This document shows positions 35,405 to 46,356 of a stretch of 64,000 bases of DNA, one piece after another; positions within the stretch are counted from its first letter, which is position 1, and each line of letters starts with the position of its first letter. Below the pieces are notes generated by a model that saw only the letters and a program-made list of their open reading frames with translations, made no database searches and had not been told where the DNA came from. The position numbers were made by a program, and so were the translations under genes. The stretch is from NCBI RefSeq assembly GCF_001411555.2, contig NC_049911.1, positions 31,283,044 to 31,347,043 of the forward strand, in the 5' to 3' direction. The stretch comes from Juglans regia (taxonomy: Eukaryota > Streptophyta > Magnoliopsida > Fagales > Juglandaceae).

Positions 35405-37617
35405 TATATATATATATATATATACACTACGTTCTCTCCTTGATCTGTTTATACATTTTATTTCCCTTATAGAGTTTGTATTAATTTTTACAGGGGTCAC
35501 GTTCCCGAAAGTGATTGAATTTGTTTTACTCGGACCTTCTTTTAGAATAAAGGAATAATTCAATTTTGTTTTCCTTTTTCCTATTGGTTGGTTGCAGAAG
35601 GAATAAGTTGAATTGCTTTCTATAAAAAATACTGACATTTTTCAATTAAAGACCCACTAGCAACCCATTCAATTTAAAACTTAATTGCCATCTATTATGA
35701 ATACTTCCTTATATTATGATAGATTACTTATGTATATATATATATATTTATAATGTATAGTACAAAGAAATTCGCGAACTGTAGCCAATTTATAATCAGA
35801 AATTAGGTGTTTGCAATTTAGGATATCCGGGCCAAGACTCCAGGCTTTTTTGTTAGTAAGAAGAAGGATATTGTAGGTGTAAGCTGAAAAGGAAAAAAAA
35901 AAGAAAAGAAAGAAAGAGCAAGTGGCCGGATGGTGGCCGAGCGGTGCCATTTGGCATTAGAGTATTAGCATATCTTTAAAATTTGATGAAAAATATATGT
36001 TTTTATAAATTTAAAATCTCTCTAGTTATAACCTCACATTTGATTAGTTAAAATAATAATATAATATTATTTTTAATAATAATATATATTTTCATATTTT
36101 ACAATTACATTAACTATATATTAATTAATAATAATATTTCTTCTTTCACATATTTCAAAACTGAACACAAAAATAAAAGTGAAATGACATTTGTGAGAAA
36201 TGAAAACCTTGAAAAATGAAATTTTAAAAGCAAAACAATTGAAATAATTTTTATAATAAAATATTACTTTTGAAGATAAACAGTATAACTTTAAATAATT
36301 TAAAGATATACTTAAAATTACTTTAGCTCATATATAATTCAAGCATTTACTTATTGAAGAAGTCAATATAGATAATTTTATCTAAATTTTTTCAAATTTT
36401 GAAGATGTAATGCTAGTGCTCTAATAGCACGGATGAGTGCTGACGAAGAAGATGACGATCCAATAATGACATGATATTAATCGAGATGAGGAGTGGAAGA
36501 CGAATGATAATAAAAGGAATAAGAACAAGCATTAATATTACAAGTACAAGATCAGGGATCGGCGCCATGCATCTCTCATCATCAGTTCAAAGTTCGAAAG
36601 GATCATATTCATGATCAAGCTGTGGATGATGCATGTGGTTGTTGGTAATAATGCTCGAGACTGTAGCTCGGCGTGAACGTTTCACATGGAATTTCCATCC
36701 ACTGCTAATTGAGTAGAAAGTAGGGTCACGAGGGAAGAATCGGATTCAATGGGTGTAACCTTCAACCCCTCCCCCACACCCCAAAAAATATATATACTTC
36801 AGGGCCCATCTTTCTCTTGTTGCCACATCCAAATCATTGGCCACAGGATAATTGGCAACCCCGACATCTCTCGCTCCTCTTCTCTTTTGAAAGTAATTCC
36901 TCCCATCTTTGACAAGGATTGCCCATGCCTACAGCAAAAGACACCTCTCTGTCTCTCTTTCTCTCCAAAGTTTTTACCTCTTTAGTTAAAGCCAATAGGA
37001 CAAATGAATGCAAGCTTTCATGAATAACTTATACGAAGCGCACACGGTGCATAGTATTATAATCTACAATGTCTTTCTTTCTTTCTTTAATTCTTGTTCT
37101 TTTTTCCTTCTTTCATAGAGGAAGCTGCGTATACCAAACAGCGGTCCGGACTTTATACGTACAAAAAGATTTCTGTACGTGGAGTACATATATTACTTAG
37201 TCGAGATCAGAAACGATCATATAGTTTAATGTAATTTCATTCAAGAAATTCAGAGCTTGCTAGACAATCAAATTAGCCCATAAGGGATATGAAGAGAAAG
37301 TAGTGCATGATGACAAAGATCTACAAGCAACGTCCACACCAAAATCTAGCGAAAACTAACATTCATAGATCAGTACTACACAAATATCGATCTCACACTA
37401 GCTATATATATAACACCATTTTTTCCCACTAATTCCTTGAGCAATTTCCACAACCTTAAAATTGATATAAATAATCGAAGTATCCAATTTGGGTCGGTCG
37501 ATAGGGGATCAAATTAACCCAAAAAATAAAATACATGGAGTAGAACAGCTTGCACGGCTCGATCCTGGCCTTTACACTAGCTATACAGTCCTTCTAATTG
37601 CCGATCTTACTTTATAG

Positions 37618-37937
37618 CTAGAAGAATGAGCTATTTCGCAGTTGGCTCCTTGGATTTGTTTCCTGGCAACTATGTGGTGAAAAACTAACGACTGAACCTC
37701 TGTTCCGGGACCGGAAGTGACTGGTGACAAGATGACTGCACAAAAGTAAGCATAAAAAACAGCTAGCTCGAAATGAACCCAACTTTGTTTGTCCTATAAC
37801 GCCTGGATAGCGAGTAAGGTTCCATCAATGAGAGATGAAAAGGCATGTGAGGGTGCGACTTAGACAGTTTACAGATAAGTCATAGCTTGGGCCACCACCT
37901 CTGCTGCGAGCCCAGCAGTGGCAACTGGCATATTCAT
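37618..37937 (-). CDS. Candidate two-exon small gene, 60 residues, unknown
   Basis: I do not recognise this. On the minus strand an ATG at 37937 opens a frame (MNMPVATAGLAAEVVAQAMT) to a possible donor (ATCT/GTAAAC, 37873/37872). After 137 bp an acceptor (TTTTGTGCAG) leads into exon 2 (37735-37618), which continues in phase to a TAG. The joined protein would be 60 residues. It starts Ala-rich and ends basic and Ser-rich (HFRSRNRGSVVSFSP, then PRSQLRNSSFF). Upstream are a CT repeat (37961-37990, leader-like) and a TATATAAA box (38016-38023), so a real promoter is plausible. Without splicing the frame stops after 22 codons. It could instead be a non-coding transcript. I see no signal peptide or known peptide-hormone motif. 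Confidence 0.25.
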
Positions 37938-37956
37938 TTTGGAAACAATGACTTTG

Positions 37957-37960
<4 letters not shown>

Positions 37961-37991
<31 letters not shown>
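37961..37991. repeat. (GA)n microsatellite
   Basis: About 15 GA units. On the minus strand this is a CT run in the putative leader of the candidate small gene. Confidence 0.85.
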
Positions 37992-37994
<3 letters not shown>

Positions 37995-38015
37995 ATGTCT
38001 ATAAGGCTATAAAGG

Positions 38016-38023
38016 TTTATATA
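38016..38023 (-). promoter_or_regulatory. TATA box of the candidate small gene
   Basis: The minus strand reads TATATAAA, about 80 bp upstream of the candidate start codon and about 25 bp before the CT-rich tract. It is a good plant TATA consensus, but such words are frequent in AT-rich DNA. Confidence 0.3.
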
Positions 38024-39350
38024 CGATTCGTACGTACATCCTTGTGGAGACCTATGGAGTTGTAATTGATTTGATGAGTCATTGGGCTTATCTTATCTTT
38101 AGACTTGAAAACCATATCCTTAACTTTATGTGTCACAAACACACTCACACACACAAATATATATTATATAGAGAGAGAGACGTAAAACTAATCTGACTTG
38201 TAGTTCATCCAGAATCCATTATATATTGTTATAAAAAAAAAAAGGAATCTATTATATATATTATATTATATATATGTGGTACTGTTGTCTATGAATAAAG
38301 TCTTGAGTATGTTTATAAAAAATGAATAATTTTTTTTATTGTAAAATCAATTTTATGAGATAGGATAGGTTTATGAATTTTTTTATGGTATTAGAACTTG
38401 CTATAGGACGAATAGGGGCCTACATTACTTATCATGTGACAAGAACCATGACAATTAATACTGATCTACATATGAGAGATGATGTTGAAGAATAATCTCA
38501 CATTATCTGTGAACAATATCTTAGACATATTTATAAGAAATGAACAATTTTTTCTTATAAAATCGATTTTGTGAAATGAATTAGATTCATTAATTTCTTC
38601 TTATCACGGGGAGTTCAAGTACAAACATATTAGTGTTGGGGATACGTACATGATCCATTAATAGGAATATAGGATACACTTTCTGATTTAAATGGTCAGT
38701 GGACACACACACATATATACACAGGAAGTTACAAGTTGTATATATGTATATTTTTTTTCGTCCTGTAGAGGATCACGAGTACTTCACTCCTTGACTCAAT
38801 CATGCATTTTTATGGCCTGATACCATTTATTCATCGTTTCACTGTTGGAGTTTGAAGGAATATTTGAAGTGCGTGCGTGCGTGCATGCATGCATGCGTAC
38901 GTTCCTTGTTATGGGCATATTTTCAATTTGACAGATTCGGCCATCATATAATGGTCATGTTATTTCTCGAATCCTAGTTCAGATTTTTTTAATTTGCGCA
39001 CCATATATAGTCAAACGCATGATCGATATACTTGACTTGTTAATCAAGAAAGCTAGCTAGTATCTTTAATACAGTACTCCAATATTTAATTTATAAATAA
39101 ATTAAATTATAAAATTTGTACAACGTACGTCTTTTTAGTAAATTATCACAGTACTACTCCTTTAATTCCAGGCCATTCAAAGAGTAGAATGGGCGTGATC
39201 AAAACGATTCTCTTGAATCTCTTCTATCATTATATCGGAGATTATAATTTCGAATATTTAAGTTCTGACGTAACCATTATCCACTATAATTAGTCATGTA
39301 CGTGTCCATGAAGTTTTATGATCTGCATGTCTTTCTGATGATCTCCAGCA

Positions 39351-39353
<3 letters not shown>

Positions 39354-39389
<36 letters not shown>
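39354..39389. repeat. (TA)n microsatellite
   Basis: About 18 uninterrupted TA units. Confidence 0.9.
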
Positions 39390-39391
<2 letters not shown>

Positions 39392-41005
39392 CACCCCTTT
39401 ACTCCTTTACAGTCATTTGCCAGAATACATGCATTGAAACATTTGGATAAAGAAAGAAAGTGTAGGCCATCTTTTTATTTGCATGCGCGTAGAAGCTATG
39501 CACCCCTCCCACCCACTTCATTAATGTAGGGTCTCAATGTTAGGACTTGGGAGACTTTTTCTGCACATATTCGATTTTCACTCAGATTAGCTGAACTTGG
39601 ATAATATACCGCGATAGTGACCACCTTCTCCTCTTGCTTGAGAACATGATGCACCAGTGTAAGTTCCTCGAATTCAACGTGAGATTTATTTGGTCAGTGA
39701 TAAACTAGTGGATATATGATGCATATATTGCTGCTGATAATTCGTCCAGCATGCAGTTACTGAATTCCCCACCCCACCAGAAATCCAGCATAGTTCGATC
39801 GACCCTGTAATTACCTTTTTGTTGTCATGACTATATATATTATTTATGGCTAGCTGCTGTTGTGGAGTTATATATATATATGAGAAATGATAATTATAGT
39901 TATGAGTGTGTAAATATTTAAAAAATATATATATATATACGGGATTTATATGAAAAATAATTAATTTTTTAATAATAAACTTATTATTTTTTAAAGCGAC
40001 TGTATGTTAATTGTACATTTCACGACTGCATGTAATATTACTCCTACATAATAGTTTTTCATACAGTGGTACACAATATATAACAATTAGGCAGCCAGAC
40101 TCATGACATCTATTTTAAGTGATAATTATTTAAATAGTTAGCCTATAAAGTCAGTTATTTATAATATATTACATCAATAAATATGATGAGCTAGCTGGAT
40201 AGAATTTAAAATGTAGGTTATCGTTTGGAAGAATACAATGATGCGATTCGTTTTTCAAATTGGCATATTTTAAAATTATTTAGATGAGAATAGGGTGAAG
40301 ATAATGGGCTTGATTATTGTGAATCAATCATTGCAGAGAGCGTGCAATGACCTTGTTATACCTAATAAAAAATTATATTAATAAGTATAGAATGTGTATT
40401 TTTTTTTAATATATATAATTCACTTAAAAAATTAATTTTTAAATAATAATTCTCACTTTTTGTTTTTGTAAAAATGAATGCACCACATGACTCATCTGGC
40501 ATTAGTGGGTGAGAAGAAAACATTTGTGGAATCCGCCGCCCCCTTAAAGTTTCATGGAAATCTCAACACAGATTCTGCCGAGTTATCGTTCACTACCTGG
40601 AGCTGCTTAATTGGCCGAAAAAAAAAATGAACTGAAATACGGAAAAAGTAGGGAAGGATAAGGAGACAGAGAGCCAGTCCGTGATTTGCAAGGCAATGGG
40701 ATTCGATTAGACTGCGAGTGCACGCGTGTATTAATGTGTTAGTAGTACGCATATTGTCTCCGATGTGGTGGGTTCCCATCGTACACCCTCGTTTATTTGT
40801 TTCTTATCTGCTAAATGGTTTAGCCATTAAAAATCTAGTAACAAAAATACGTTGGGTTAGATTAATTATAAAATTATTTTTATTTGAAAGTACATTTAAT
40901 ATAAAATTATATCAATTTATAATTTTATATTTATAATTTTTTTTTTTTTATATCGGTAGCAATTCTCTTATTTCTTTCCTTTGAGTTTCTTTTATTTATT
41001 TTTTA

Positions 41006-41182
41006 GGTTATGTTTAGATAGTAAAATTATTTCATCTCATCATTATAATTTTATTAAATTATCATACAAAATATAATAAATTTTCTAATTCTAAAAACAA
41101 TAACAATATTAAAAAATAATATTCTAGCAATATTTTATTCAACTTTTAACTTTCAATCTCAATTTACTATCCAAACATCCCC
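41006..41182. mobile_element. Tourist-like MITE, exact TTA duplication
   Basis: 177 bp, flanked by TTA (41003-41005 and 41183-41185). The left end is GGTTATGTTTAGATAGTAAA and the reverse complement of the right end is GGGGATGTTTGGATAGTAAA. The body has the family's CATCTCATCATTATAATTTT words. Confidence 0.85.
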
Positions 41183-43702
41183 TTAATATCTCTAATGCCA
41201 TAGATCACAATCTCCAACACTCTTTTATATCAGTTTAAGTTTATAAGATATATATAGACTAAGTGAGAGAATATAATTTTTTCCTTTTATTTAAATTTGA
41301 AAATTTACATAATTATCATGTAAAAAAAACATAAAAAATTATTGTTGCAAGTGTCTAGTGTAAATGGCGTACAAATGTAATTGACGTAGAGATACTTGAT
41401 GAGAAAGAGACCGAGTTGATGAGAGAGCTGAAGAGAGGAAGAGACCAAATTGCTGGAATTGATGAGAGAGAAAGACCAAACTAATGAGAGAGAAATAGCT
41501 GATGAGAGAAGAATAATTCATTTTAAATCTGACGTGGCATAGATGACTATACACCAATTACATCTATAGATTGTATATAGAAGAACTGAAAAAACATTGC
41601 ATGTGTACCATTATCATATATCAAAATTGTATATAAAATAATATTCTAGGTCCAGTCAGAACTATTGGTGAGAAGTGGGTGTTTCTCATTCTCTCCTGTG
41701 CGAATTCTAAATTTTCAGTCAAGGAATTTTTGGTTAATTTAATTTTTCTTAAATAATTATAAAATACTGTCGCTATCAAGTAATAAGATTCATTGACTGA
41801 TAAACTTTGTCTCCATAACTTGTCCTGATTATAGACGGAAAATTAAGGTAAAAAAATAGTGAGGGTTAGTTGACTTACTTCTCCGTTGGAGTAAAAATGG
41901 TTGGTTCGAAATCATTCAAACATGAAACATGTCAAGCTGATAGTTTTATCCGAAATGGTTGGTCCGAAATCATTCAAACATGTCAAGATGAAACATGTAA
42001 AGCAGCAGCTTAAAGTTTGAACGGAATCATAGGACTAAACAAAGTACTGTTTAACGACAAATATTGTTTTAACTATTTGAATGGAAACTAAGTACTCAAT
42101 TAGTTACTACAATAGGAATACTTTTAGTACTATACCAATCTTTGATTAAAAAAAAAAAAAAATCATTTTGTTACAAATGAATCATTTGAGACTGAAATTA
42201 CATTTTTTTTTTCTAACAAAATGTTGGTCCAGTGAAAATATTTCTACAAAAATTGTTTTAATTAAGATATTTTATTATGTTTTGAAAAATGAGAGATAAA
42301 AAATTAAATAAAAATATCGTAAAATTAAAAAATTGTTTGAATATATATTTTTAATATTATTTTTACTTTAAAGTTTGAAAAAAGTTGTATTGATTTTCAT
42401 GTTTTGTTAATAACTTTGTAAAAGTTGTAATGATTATATGAAAAAAGTTAAAAATTAAAAATTAAATTTTTTTTGATATTTGATAATAAAATTGTTATAA
42501 ACTTTTAGAATTTTTCATATCGTCTCGTTAACCAAACGTGCCATAAATCTATCATTGAACATCTATGGCTACTTTGGACTATAAATAATAGAAAAATGCT
42601 AAATAATACGTGCATTCTAATGAATATTAGGGACATTTATATTGTCTACAAAAAAATATTTCAATCGGATTGGTCAATTTTGTTCTAATATTTTTCGCAT
42701 TGACATTCTAAAGTATTAAATTCTAAAAATATGAACACCATATTTTTATAATCAAATCTCAATTGACGATGCAAACTGTCCAAATTAAAAAATTTAGAAT
42801 GTTGTTTTAGTATTGGTAGTTGGGAAAAGGATGATTTTCATCTCATATTTCTACACTTTTTTATTATAAAGTGTGAGATAATAAATAATAACTTATAAAA
42901 ATAATTTTGACGTAATTAAATTTAGACATAAATTGTCTTCAGCGCTGGCGTTCTGATAAGCTGTTTTGCAACCCCGGGCCATATACACAAGTGCCTGCCC
43001 ACTAAAGCGAACTGCCTAACCTGAGCCTGGCTCTGCCCAGATTCCAAATGGGCCGTGAATACTGAAAGGGAAGCGGATTTATGGCCGACGAGGTCGTCTA
43101 CTTTTTGGGCCCAACGTCGGTTTTGAATGTCTTTTATATTCGGCCGAATTGGTTCTCTCCAATGTTACAACTTGCAAGCCACTTTTCTCCGTACAAAAAT
43201 TATATATACATATTTTTTTAATCTATATATTAAATAATTTAAAATTTTATCATATTAATTATTATAAATTAAAAATTAAAAATTAAATTTGATAAATTCG
43301 ATATGTGTTCACATATCACCGTATGTATAAAACTATAAATAGTATAACTCTTACTTTAAAGTGGTTGCCAAGTTAAAATATATCAAAAAATCTACTCAAC
43401 CTCCTACTATTCATACAACCTCCACACTCCATATTATTTTTTATTTTTATTATTTTTTTCTTTTATTAAATATTTATTATATGAATAATGAATAAAAAAT
43501 TTGAAATAATTTAAAAAGAATAAACTCAAAAAAAAAAAAATTAAAAAAAAAATTAAAAATTAAAAAAATTTAAAAAAGTATGAAGTGTGGAGTGTGTTGG
43601 AGGTTGTGTAGCAAAGCTCAAAATATATATGCTCAACAAAAAAAAAAATTTAAAATATATATACGGAAAGTAAAAGTATTTACATTGGTTTATGCACATA
43701 TA

Positions 43703-43970
43703 CAGTGGCGGACCTACACACTGCAGGGGGGCCATGGCCTCCCCAAAGTTTGAAAAAAAAAAAAAATTTATATTAGTCTTTTTCTGATTTAATATGATTA
43801 TATTATCTTATATTGTGTTAGTTTTCTCTCTAGAACGTTATCTTAACCTCCTCTACAAAATTATTTTGATCTTATAAATTATTTTGACTCAAAAATAGAA
43901 TAAAAAATATTTTATTATAATTTTAACTTTGCTCGGCCCCCCCTTTAACAAATTTTTGGTTCTACCACTG
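43703..43970. mobile_element. hAT-like MITE, 8-bp duplication
   Basis: 268 bp, flanked by a perfect 8-bp CACATATA (43695-43702 and 43971-43978). The left end is CAGTGGCGGACCTACACACT and the reverse complement of the right end is CAGTGGTAGAACCAAAAATT. A C/G-rich patch (GGGGGGCC / GGCCCCCCC) lies inside each end. These are classic hAT termini. Confidence 0.88.
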
Positions 43971-45207
43971 CACATATATATATATGTAAAGTCATATTTG
44001 TATAATATAATCCTAAAATCTTCTACATTAACTTATGCATATCTAAATATTTAGTTATGAATTATGCTTATCTAAATTTGATAACTACTATTCACTCTAC
44101 AAAATATATTTTAATTATTATTTCTCTCTCCTCCCACTCTCTCTCTCACAATCATTTCATTTTCTCACTCATTCAACAATACAACAAACCTTCATTTGCA
44201 CATTCATTTTATTATTATAATATATTATATATATTTTTAATATAATATATAAACAAATTATATATTTTTATTATTGCATTTGTATTATTAATGTCAAATG
44301 TACATAATGAATGCTAATTGTAAAATATATATAAAAAAATTGATTTTAACAAAAGATTAATAATAAAATAATAATATTTTATTAGTATTTATCTCAAATA
44401 TACATAAGTTAATATAAAAATTTTACTTAAATGACAAAGTGATTATGTAAAATAGGTGATTTTGTATATATATATATATATATGTATAGACTAATACTAA
44501 TACTCTTAGACAAGAGACTATAAAAATAATAGGGTAGAAGTGTTGAATGAATTATGCTATAGAATCAAATTCGAGATAAAAGCGTGACAGAAGAGAGTAA
44601 AGTTTAATTGGAGTATAATTGAGTCGGACTTCGAATCTTAAATTGTGACCATGGAAAGTGGCTGCTCATGGACCATTATAATTTATGAAAGAGCCTTTTT
44701 CTTTTTTCTTTTTTTGATGCAATTTCAGAAAGAGTTGGTGCCGCCCAAACCATTTTTTAATAAAGTAATGCTAAATATAAATTTAGGTACATAACTTTCG
44801 TGTATTTCTTTTAAATATGATTAAAAAATTAAAATTTTAAATTAACTTTACATTTTTTAAAAAAGATTACGAGACTTACAGGCCTTTGGCATATAAAAAC
44901 TATTTTCTTTTCTAAAATATTTCCTGTTTAGCATTTATAGCCACACAAATTTTGTTGAGAATTGAGGAAGAAATCCTCATTGTGCCACGTAATAGAGAAG
45001 TAGATGGTGTAGGGCCAATTTTGATGAAGATCTAAACGGATTAATCAAACCGATTAATTATATTTCATTATTATTTATTATTTCATTATTATATATTATT
45101 TATATTATTTATTATTCACAAAATATTTAAAAATAGCTTACTATCTAACCACAATCTGAATGTGTCATTTATAAAAGGGTAATACTATATGTATCAGTAG
45201 AATCTGC

Positions 45208-45415
45208 AAGCGTTATACTATTAATTTAAAAAATAATATAGTTAACTATTAAAAAATTAATTTTTATTTTTACATAAATTTTATATTTATTTATTTTTTT
45301 AAAATAATATGTAAGCGTTATACTATTATTTTAAAAAATAATATAGTCAACTATTAAAAAATTAATTTTTATTTTCATATAAATTTTGTATTTATTTATT
45401 TTTTAAAAATAATTA
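45208..45415. repeat. 105-bp tandem duplication in a MITE remnant
   Basis: The word AAGCGTTATACTATTA followed by TTTAAAAAATAATATAG and ACTATTAAAAAATTAATTTT occurs twice with a period of 105 bp (from 45208 and from 45313), differing by a few bases. The unit resembles the TA-target MITE family of 35231. Confidence 0.75.
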
Positions 45416-45677
45416 TGTGATATTTTCATATTTACTATTATAACTATCATTTTTTTTTATGAAATGTATTTTATTTAAGGTATATCGGAATGATGCATAA
45501 AAGATAACTTGATATTCTCAAAAAGATAACGAAAAAACCAAAAGGATAAATAAATGATATTTAAAAAAAAAGGAATGATCACAGAAAAACAAATAAAGAA
45601 AAAAAAATAAATTAAAATATTTTTTTGTACGATTAAAATAACATACCTATAATAATCACTATCGAGTCCACAATGTC

Positions 45678-45865
45678 ACGCGGTGGAGATATCATTATCA
45701 TAAAGCCTACTCGGAGTAGCCGGACCCAATAAATTGAGATTGAAAAATACAGCGTCGTGGATCCCACGTACATACTCTGGCCACCCACGTGCGACGGCTG
45801 ACACCTCCACATGCTGACAACGCGCATAATGCTTACAACGCGGTAGAGACATGTTGCGGACGCGT
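45678..45865 (+). promoter_or_regulatory. Four CGCG boxes upstream of ACA2
   Basis: ACGCGG (45678-45683), ACGCGC (45820-45825), ACGCGG (45838-45843) and ACGCGT (45860-45865) match the vCGCGb core bound by CAMTA (calmodulin-binding) transcription factors. They lie about 490-680 bp upstream of the ACA2 start. An ACGTG core (CCACGTGC, 45785-45792) is also present. Regulation by Ca2+/calmodulin is inferred. Confidence 0.45.
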
Positions 45866-45918
45866 TTTTGACTTTCTTTTTTTTTGTTGGACAATATTCA
45901 CCTGCTCCCCTCCTCCAA

Positions 45919-45976
45919 TGGACTCTTTCCGATCAACTGCTGTAGTAGGCTTCTCGTGGACTCTTTCCGATCAACT
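45919..45976 (+). repeat. 20-bp direct repeat in the ACA2 promoter/leader
   Basis: TGGACTCTTTCCGATCAACT occurs exactly at 45919-45938 and 45957-45976, 38 bp apart, within the likely promoter or 5' UTR. Confidence 0.8.
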
Positions 45977-46356
45977 TCTCTCCGGTTTTTGTCCGCCATC
46001 CCATCACAGACTCTGACAGCTCCTCTCCTCTGTTGTTACGTACAGTACCAACAGAGATTATTTTGAAATTAGACTTTTTAGTCTCGTTTTGATCCGCTTT
46101 GGTCAATTCAAGTCTTCTTTTTGCTGCTCTGCTTTACGCACTAACTACCACCCACCCAATACGCAAGACGCTTTGATTTGAATTAAGTTCGAAGTTATCT
46201 CGGAATACTTTTCTTTTATCCAACATTGACGCGATTCCTTATTTTTCCTCGAGCTTCCTTTTGAATTCTTTCCCCGTGCTTCAATAAAGCAAAGGCTAGA
46301 GTCTGTGAATATATTATAGGAGTATTCTTGCTTTTGCTGAAGTGGGAGGGTCCTCG

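Larger units (their letters stand above)
34145..46356. other. 12-kb AT-rich spacer with MITEs and microsatellites
   Basis: Between DLK2 and ACA2. It holds the DLK2 promoter (a TATATA-type box near 34264-34273), AT-rich MITE remnants (about 34760-35040, 39878-40045, 42250-42550), the elements listed separately, a (TA)n run at 39354-39389 and a GTGC/ATGC run near 38872-38898. A candidate small gene lies near 37.6-38.0 kb. The last 700 bp are the ACA2 upstream region. No large protein-coding frame is present. Confidence 0.55.

Noticed and set aside
43083..43220. 45-codon plus-strand frame starting MADEVVYFLGPT
   Set aside because: It runs into an AT-rich tail with no homology or splice signals. 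Probably chance in a G+C-richer patch.
44584..44604. A stretch sharing TGACAGAAGAGAGT with miR156
   Set aside because: Only the first 14 bases match, and no complementary star arm lies within a plausible hairpin distance on either side.
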